Shown here in pieces: positions 57,208 to 64,000 of a stretch of 64,000 nucleotides of DNA (the first letter of the stretch is position 1; every line of letters begins with the position of its first letter). The notes below the pieces were generated by a model. It saw nothing but the letters and a program-made list of their open reading frames with translations, had not been told where the DNA came from and ran no database searches. The translations under genes were made by a program, and so were the position numbers. Source of the stretch: Bolinopsis microptera (Eukaryota; Ctenophora; Tentaculata; Lobata; Bolinopsidae); the NCBI RefSeq assembly GCF_026151205.1, contig NC_087072.1:3119375-3183374 (forward strand), written 5' to 3'.

Positions 57208-57955
57208 ATGTTCCTGTTAGCTGTTACGGTGATGGCCGTCTTGGCGTGGTCAACTCAGTCTGCCGCGGTGGTGGAGAACTCAATTCTTAACGGAGAGACT
57301 GCTGATACTGAGGGTTCCTTCTTTGGTCTTCGGGGTAGGTAGCCTTAGCTGTTCTGATACACTACGAGTGAAAGGGTCGTTAGACTAAGACATAGTCATG
57401 CCGCCAATTTAGTATTGAGACCATTTTCATTAAGGCCATTTTCATTGATAAAACGCCAGTTGATTTCATGGAGCAATTGAAACTGAGGGGTGTCGATTAT
57501 CAATAAAACGGTTATGTTACCATAGGATCCATATTCGCTTTTCTCATTATAGATATGGATTTGGGGTTCATCGACCAACTGTTCATTAAACTGCCTATGC
57601 CCTATAATGGATAGAGATAGCACTATAAGTATAGGAACTATTAGCGCCCTTCAGTGGTGATATGGAACCACTATTGGCTCCATTTGTTACCAATTAATGG
57701 TTTCAGTGGATCCACATTAACTTATTCAACCACCTGTATTTTTATTCTAAATGGTGCAGTTTTGCTGTCTGTTATATTTTAATTTAATGATACACTTTCT
57801 TCCCGCCCTGAGGATATCAGTTATCTGTTTAACATGTACTTAGTTAGTTGACTCCAGAATTAACAGTACGGAATATTTCAGATTCAGAAGAGGAACTAAA
57901 GGACGAGATAGTAATGATGGACCGAGAAGACGGGAGCTACTTTGGGATGAAGTAA
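57208..57955 (+). CDS. Small secreted peptide-precursor-like protein (66 aa)
   Basis: Two exons, 57208-57334 and 57882-57955 (201 nt), with donor GG|GTAGGT and acceptor ATTTCAG. Residues 1-20 form a signal peptide (MFLLAVTVMAVLAWSTQSAA). The rest is acidic and contains the same motif twice: EGSFFGLR (35-42) at the end of exon 1 and DGSYFGMK (59-66) at the very C-terminus, each followed by a boundary. A monobasic Arg57 precedes the second copy. If the intron is retained, the first copy reads FFGLR-G-R-stop, a usable amidation signal. The FxGxR form resembles tachykinin-related peptides of invertebrates, but typical dibasic sites are missing in the spliced form. A neuropeptide or other secreted signal is inferred. 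It has a strong TATA promoter and compact gene structure. Confidence 0.65.
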
Positions 57956-60460
57956 AGAGGATTCACTGGAAACCCTTTGGTCCTAAAGATCCCTGGTTCT
58001 GCAGACTGATGATATTGATATCTGGGACTGTAGAATTGTAGGAGCCCCACATGAAGTCTCGCCAAACAGAGGGAGTGGTTTCAATCGGACTTTGCTCCAA
58101 GTTTCCTATTTAGTCCGCTTGTTCTTGATAAGTTCATTGATATTTTAAAGTTAAACACCTTGAAGTTGACTAAAACGTTTTGTTTGAATTTTCCTTTATG
58201 AAATTATTGCGAGTAAATTATTATATAAAGTATCTCACGTAACAAAATTAAAATGAAATATGCAAAATTGAATCCCAAATCTGATGGATAAGAATTAAAA
58301 ACTAATCAATCGTTGACAATGAAAAATATAACGTAGTGAGTGCAAACTAATTCGTGTACGTTAATAATGTACAAAGTTAGTACTTCTTTGATCTTTCAGT
58401 TTCTATTCGCTGATTTAACAATAACATTACTGGGCAGTGAGCCGGTGGGCAGCGCTCAGCCTGTCACTCCGCCATCTCTTCATTGTGTTTATAAACACTA
58501 ACTCTAAGCCTGGGTCCCAGGTTAACACGAACAATAATTTTGCCTGTGTAATGTATTTGTAATTGAACTATATAAATATTACAAGCACTTTCGTCATTCA
58601 AGCCCTATACGCTACAAGTACAACCACATGGAAACTAAAGCTAATGTATAGAGCCATTGTTAATGTTTACTGTGATCCATGATCGAAGAATCATATTGTG
58701 GCGCTACTTAATCGTTCTGCCTGCTTCCAATTTTGCATCGATCTCTATATCAAAAAACTGTTCAATCCTTTTGTCATTTAGCGACTAAACTAAAACATGA
58801 TTTGACCGCCATTGATCGATTTTAATTTCCAAAACAAATGAATGATGTGCGATTATTACTCAAAATTCAAATGAAAGTGAGTTATTAATAATTACTCCAA
58901 CTTCCAAGATTACCGAATACACGAGTAATGGTTATTTCTGATACATCACCCTGACCCTTACGAGTGCCAGTATTTCCCCGATTTAATGACACAATAATAT
59001 TATTTATACAGTCTGATTTGTTCCATCGACTTTTACTATTTGTTGCTCGCCAGTACCCATTTGCTATTTGTAGCATTTACCAAACCCGAAAGAGCACTTG
59101 TTTCGTTTCATCGTTATCAAATAAAACTTCTAAATATAGTAAAAACAACGCCCAAGTCTTATCTTCCTCTAAAAAATTAATGTAAATCTACCAATATCTC
59201 TTTTCATAAGCAGCTTAAATGACAAAAGTGCTTATTGAACCATCAACGAATAAATTTAGTTTACATAAAATTAAATCACAATCAGTGAAAGTAAATTGCT
59301 TTGGGATCTTCTTCTTCTTTTCATTGTTGAGCTCAGTCTATTGATGTTTCTACAAAATCGCTTATAGAATGAAGGGAAGAAAAAAATTACTTCACTATTT
59401 CCGATTAAGTTCCGCGGTGTAATTCAATCAACCTTTTAGTCCTGCATCCGGTTTGGGTTTGCATCGGGACCAGATTAGTACTGCTAATAGGATTCTAGTC
59501 AGGATCAGATTATAACGTTATGGTTTGACCTCGGGATTTGGGATTGTATTTTAGGGTTCATACGACGTGAGATATAATATCGAAGGGCAATTCAACTTGG
59601 TGCACCTCTAAAACCGCAATTTGGTATGATTTTATTAGTTCAAGCTAGAACTCTATATTATGATAGTCCTGTGCCTCATGACTACATGACAATCATGTTA
59701 AAGCAAGTCATTAATTAATTCTCGTGGGCTACACATTTGACATCGCTAGAGGAGAAATGATCGTGACTTTATCTTAAATCTAATGTGGTGTTTTGAAACT
59801 ACACAGATCATTCATAAATTATTTGTACGTGGTTACTATCATTAATTTTCAGTTTCAGTGTTTTATTTGACTAGTATTACGTTCGTGAAAGCACCACTCT
59901 CTGACTCTCAACTAAACTCTTTTATGATCCATTTACTTCGCTTGATGTAAGTTCGTTTGTTCTTCGCCAGTTGCCTTTTGAGTCATATTATGAACAACAA
60001 GTAGTATATTTAATGAACGCCCGTTGATAAGAACAAAATAGATAATAACCACTTCAATTATATTTATTTAACAATATTTATTTAACAATATAGTTATAAA
60101 GCAATGAAAGGCATTAGTTTGGTCAAATCAAACGGAACATATGCTATCAGACTTTCAACTGACTATGGCAGGGTTAAAACAGTTTTAACGCTAGCAACGA
60201 TCCCCTTTTACATAGTTCCACTCAATAAATGTATTTAATTGTAGTTGTGAAAATAGTTTAAAACTATATATAATAACTATATTGTTTAGGGTGTCTAACC
60301 TAAAACCTTATAGCTGGACAATGCAGACCATTGCTGAAATTATCTGTTTATATTGTTTGACTATTCTTTATCTTCGACACCACATTTCCACTTCTAAGAT
60401 ATTCATAACCACGTTTCTACGAAGCATTACTAAACTGGTTCGTTTCAAGGTTTGCAGGAA
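57956..60460. other. Gene-free stretch
   Basis: A weak ATTAAA at about 58247 could end the peptide gene. Open frames at 58885-59185 on both strands are unsupported. Bases 60221-60259 match 20319-20357 at 38 of 39 positions. Confidence 0.35.
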
Positions 60461-60467
60461 TCTGACG

Positions 60468-61702
60468 ATGGCTTGTTGTGAATCATGTGGTAGCCAAACT
60501 GCCCAAAAGTGTGGTAACTGCAAAAAAGTTTGGTATTGTAGCAGAAATTGTCAGAAGGAGGATTGGAAGGGTCACAAAAATTATTGTGGGCCTTTTGAAG
60601 TGAAAGAATGTCCAGGAAAAGGATTGGGACTGTTCGCGACCCGTGATCTGGCAATTGGGGACCTGATTATCAGGGAGGATCCCATTTTGTATATTGAAGG
60701 GGGTACAGATCAAATTTTACAGAATCCTGATGTATTTAAAGCTGCCTTTGAAAAGTTGGACAAATCCGATAAGGAACGAATTCTGGCACTTAGTGGGGCT
60801 CATTCGAATAATCTCGTTAAGATTTTTGGAGTGCCGCTGTCGAACGGAGGAGAATGGTAAATTTTATTCCATTTTTGGAACATAATTAAAATATTTATGA
60901 TATTTACTGATAAAACTGGCTTATGATTAAAGCCTAAAGGATTTGTAAAATTACTTGGTGAACATTATAACGGTACTCAGTACAGCTGAGAATTTACAAG
61001 AATGGGCTATAAATAATTTGTTAACCATGGCCATTTTATTTCAGGGAAACTGCACACAGAATATTTACTAATAATTGTATAGTAGCTAACAGATATCAAG
61101 ACGCAGCGTTATTCTACACAATAAGTAGAATAAATCACAGTTGTTCACCGAACGTAGAGTGGAGCTACGTAGAGAACAATTCTCAAGCGAAGGAAATTAG
61201 GGCTCTAAGAAAAATCCAGAAAGACGAGGAAATTTTAGCAGACTATATCGCAGAGTCCGGTAAATTTGCGGTGACCAGGAAAAGAAAGGCACTACTTCAG
61301 ATAAAGTTCGGTTTCGCTTGCATGTGTTCTCTCTGTTCGTCGGATCACTTTCTAAATGACATATTGAGAGTGAGATTGCAGAAACTTTCTCATCATATCC
61401 GGGCTTCTGAAAACCTAAACAACACTGCTAGAGCTGCTCTTGAAAAGTGCCAAATACTGGCATTGGAAAATTGCAACGATCTCCGTCACGAGCTGCCAAT
61501 GGCTTATCTTGATCTGTACGAGATTCTCCGCGATATCAAAATGTCTGGCCTCAAACTAAGACCTCTTGACGGCATGGTGCCAAACCATGAATTTTACAAA
61601 CAGAAATCATTGGAAATAATTGAACAAACTAAACTAGCGCATAGTAAAGCAGCATTTACGGGAAGAATGAGAGATCTTGCACTGCGCCATCTTCAAGTAT
61701 GA
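60468..61702 (+). CDS. MYND-SET protein methyltransferase-like (348 aa)
   Basis: Two exons, 60468-60856 and 61045-61702 (1047 nt), with GTAAAT donor and TTTCAG acceptor. Start chosen at MACCESC (GACGATGG context). The 62 in-frame residues upstream are not protein-like, and an acceptor-like TTTGCAG precedes the ATG. An N-terminal MYND zinc finger has ligands C4, C7, C15, C18, C24, C28, H36 and C40. The SET domain follows: GKGLGLFAT (50-58, cofactor loop), RINHSCSPNV (158-167), ADYI with the catalytic-type Tyr197, then post-SET cysteines C222, C224 and C227. Unlike SMYD1-5, where MYND is inserted inside SET, here it comes first and SET is continuous. The C-terminal 120 residues look helical. 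The substrate, a histone or other protein lysine, is unknown. AATAAA at 62139-62144 may be the poly(A) signal. Confidence 0.85.
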
Positions 61703-62138
61703 CTAACTGGATCATGAAGAATTTGGAACTGCCATGACTGTCACTGATACACAATTCTGAAGTTTAAGAATTGTTTAGAGATAAAGGTTCAGATGCAATC
61801 ACTTCGTTCAGATTGATAGTTAGATCATAGAACATTTATAACTATAAAGTTATGATATGTCCGGTTTTATGCCACGAGGTAAGATTTTTATTATTGGGTA
61901 TTTAACTAGGTTTTAGTCTCACTCATAACTATAACATATCATTTCATTTTGAACAACCAAATTTATAAATTTTCCATCATATCATGGTTTTCTCCCAAAT
62001 CATGTCGTTTGTAAATATTATTAGTTATGAACGATGTAGTGGACCGAGGTTAAACTTAATGTTTCCGTTTTTGCCACTTGTTGCATGTCTGGCCACGAAA
62101 AGAGAAATGCAACTTATAGTTATATAATTGTGTCTGCA

Positions 62139-62144
62139 AATAAA
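62139..62144 (+). terminator. Candidate poly(A) signal of the MYND-SET gene
   Basis: AATAAA lies 437 bp after the stop codon, the first canonical hexamer noticed downstream, followed within about 30 bp by T-rich sequence (TTGCTTGTTTTTTCC). Confidence 0.5.
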
Positions 62145-62860
62145 TGAAATGAGTCGCTACTTGCTTGTTTTTTCCATATTCATACTTCCTTTGCTTCATT
62201 AAAATTGAAATAATCATGTTAGCATGATTATATGCTGTTACGTGTTACGTCATTTGGCTACTGATTAATCTACTGATCATGTGACTAACTAAACAATAGT
62301 AAATATGTTCTCTATGCGGCTCTTACGTTCACTTTCAGACAATCCGAAATCCTAAGGCTCTTTACTCTGACCCCGACCCACGTACTCTAGACGTTCATGT
62401 CACGTACCTAGTTCGACAACTATTACTAAAGTACGCCAGATATCGCCCGGCCCTGTCGAAATACGGTACGTGTCGATCACTAGAGTTCAGGTAGTATACT
62501 CTAATTCAACAGAGTCGCACTTTAGGGTTTGTCGAACTACAGACAGTACATTTGACATTTTTCACACGTTGCCGACCTGCCACTTAGTGAAACGACAATG
62601 GGGGTCACGACGTGATACAACAGTACATTAAGTGTCGAACTAATATATTTATAAGGGTACGCTTCAAACTAAAGAACATGTATATAGTATCCAACTTTAA
62701 GTTTAACCAGGACCCTTAGTCATTCCCTACTAATAGTAATACTATACCCAAGAGATGATGATAAATCACTCTACACTGGATCTGGACGATCCGGATCACA
62801 AAACTTAAATTAACACGTTTTCTACATTCTAGCCTACCCAGGAAACCCTACCGCATACCG
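62145..62860. other. Intergenic, hairpin-element trace
   Basis: The block at 62587-62620 (AGTGAAACGAC, GGGGGTC, CGTGATACAA) matches 2104-2140, so a piece of the hairpin-array element lies here. No gene is seen. Confidence 0.45.
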
Positions 62861-62946
62861 TTAACGGGTTCAGGGTTATACTCGTAAAATATTTGTTCCA
62901 ACTATTGACCGTTGACGAGTTAAACTTGGCACGCGTTTTGGTATAC
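62861..62946 (+). repeat. Dispersed R-family repeat, copy 4
   Basis: TTAACGGGTT, ATACTCGTAAAATATTTGTT, GACCGTTGACGAGTTAAACT and GGCACGCGTTTTGGTATA. More diverged than copies 3 and 6, with CpG sites partly lost. Confidence 0.6.
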
Positions 62947-63555
62947 CGTACGAGACATATTTATGTTCGGCATAATTCCGGTGACCTAATTAAAAGATTT
63001 GGGAACGAAAATATGAGGATTTTTTTTCCAAAAACGCCAAATTTCGTACCCAAAATTAAATCATGGCATTTGAGGATTTTTTTCATTTTCTTATTTTACA
63101 AAAAATAACCCCAATATTTGAGAAAATTATATACAAAGATTTTCCCTGATTAGCTGTTTCATCTTCATCTTGTAAACAGTTTTTCCGGCCGATCCTTTGA
63201 AAGTTAGCCTTAACTTAACTCAAGATCGCTGCTTTGTTAATTCGCAACGATCTGAGCTTGCTTACTTTTAATTGACGGAATATGTTACTCGTCTAAATTT
63301 CTTCGAAGCAGCGCGCCCGCTTTTTCATTTCTTCTCGAAATACTAGCACACATTCATAATCGAATACTATTACTATAAATGTTCATTAATTGTATGTATT
63401 GTTTCATGTTTGATCAAGCATATTTATAACTTGCTACTATATAATTATATAATATTGATAGTGAATCGATAAAGTCATAATAAAAGTGAAAAGGAAATAC
63501 GTAAAATACGGTGACCTAATTTTTGTATTTTATCTTATTTATTTTGGTAATCACC

Positions 63556-63655
63556 TTAACGTTTGATACTCGTATAACATATTTGTTCCAAAACAAGACC
63601 GTCGACGAGTCCAGCTCGGCGGGCGTCTGCATTTTGAAAGGTTATAAATCTACAT
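63556..63655 (+). repeat. Dispersed R-family repeat, copy 5
   Basis: TTAACGTTTGATACTCGTA, ATATTTGTTCC, GACCGTCGACGAGTCCAGCT, CGGCGGGCGTCTG and GGTTATAAATCTACA. It is immediately followed by an inverted partial copy of the hairpin module (63656-63743). Confidence 0.6.
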
Positions 63656-63680
63656 TTGATTGACAATTTCAACCCTTCCA

Positions 63681-63743
63681 GATCGTCGATGCGAAGCAAG
63701 AATGCTAGTTTGCGCGGCGCGTCGAAGCGGCGAAGTCCTCCAA
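63681..63743 (-). repeat. Perfect 63-bp inverted repeat, left arm
   Basis: This segment is the exact reverse complement of 63845-63907, 101 bp away. It begins GATCGTCGATGCGAAGCAAG and ends GCGGCGAAGTCCTCCAA. It is GC- and CpG-rich compared with its surroundings. Confidence 0.9.
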
Positions 63744-63792
63744 ATATACATTAATCACCAAAAATTGTGTATTTTTATTTTTGAAAAAACAT

Positions 63793-64000
63793 TGTAGGTT
63801 TATAACCTACCAGGACGCGCGCCGAGTTGGACTCGTCGACGGTCTTGGAGGACTTCGCCGCTTCGACGCGCCGCGCAAACTAGCATTCTTGCTTCGCATC
63901 GACGATCGTTGCTCTGCTTCGCAGAGCAACGATCTCGACGGATTGACATCGTCAATCAACGACGGTCCTGATATATGGAACAAATATTTTACGAGTATCA
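63793..64000 (-). repeat. R-family repeat, copy 6, split by an insertion
   Basis: This is a reverse copy whose two halves, 63793-63844 and 63960-64000, are separated by a 115-bp insert (63845-63959). The insert is flanked by the 8-bp direct repeat CGACGGTC (63837-63844 and 63960-63967), consistent with a target-site duplication. The copy runs to the window edge. Confidence 0.7.
63845..63959 (+). mobile_element. 115-bp hairpin module inserted in R repeat
   Basis: The first 63 bp form a perfect inverted repeat with 63681-63743. A 14-bp perfect stem follows (GATCGTTGCTCTGC, loop TTC, 63904-63934), then a 7-bp stem GATTGAC with loop ATC (63941-63957). The module is bounded by CGACGGTC on both sides. 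It has no coding capacity and no ordinary terminal inverted repeats (TTGGAGG... to ...CAATCAA). It may be a non-autonomous foldback of unknown class. Confidence 0.5.

Noticed and set aside
60282-60467. 62-residue N-terminal extension of the MYND-SET protein
   Set aside because: The composition is not protein-like, an acceptor-like TTTGCAG lies inside it, and the internal ATG has better context directly before the MYND finger.

Overview
This window looks like nuclear DNA of an animal. It has multi-exon genes with GT-AG introns, a microsomal-type cytochrome P450, a MYND-SET methyltransferase, non-LTR retrotransposons, and many minisatellites and foldback repeats in an AT-rich background. I cannot place the phylum from the sequence alone. 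Most coding sequence is broken into short exons, so the best genes had to be assembled by hand from splice sites and reading phase.

Layout. 1-2.3 kb and 62.8-64 kb hold related dispersed repeats (a TACTCGTAAAATA...GTCGACGAGT family) and runs of tight tri-loop hairpins. 2.35-6.43 kb is a minus-strand CR1/L2-like LINE without endonuclease. It is interrupted by one stop codon and by a second, plus-strand LINE inserted inside it with a 10-bp target duplication (GATGAGACTT). 6.57-7.61 kb is a ~360-bp satellite in three copies. 7.70-11.30 kb is a seven-exon gene for an unrecognised 261-residue protein. 14.4-16.8 kb has weak coding-like fragments. 16.8-44 kb is mostly non-coding, with large minisatellites (18-bp, 12-bp and 49-bp units), foldbacks, and clusters of the palindrome CACGTG.

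45.37-49.93 kb is a complete 11-exon CYP46-like P450 (502 residues) with a CCAAT/TATA/initiator promoter candidate about 0.7 kb upstream. A possible alternative last exon lies at 52.08 kb. 55.29-56.38 kb is a 25-bp minisatellite with a 300-bp higher-order repeat. 57.12-57.96 kb is a two-exon gene with a clear TATA box. It encodes a 66-residue secreted, peptide-precursor-like protein with two copies of a GS(F/Y)FG(L/M)(R/K) motif. 60.47-61.70 kb is a two-exon MYND-SET methyltransferase gene (348 residues) in which the MYND finger precedes an uninterrupted SET domain.

The four convincing genes are all on the plus strand and show no obvious shared pathway. The most interesting items are the small secreted peptide gene, the hairpin-array repeat family, the CACGTG clusters, the nested LINEs, and an 83-bp foldback that resembles Penelope-type hammerhead sequences.
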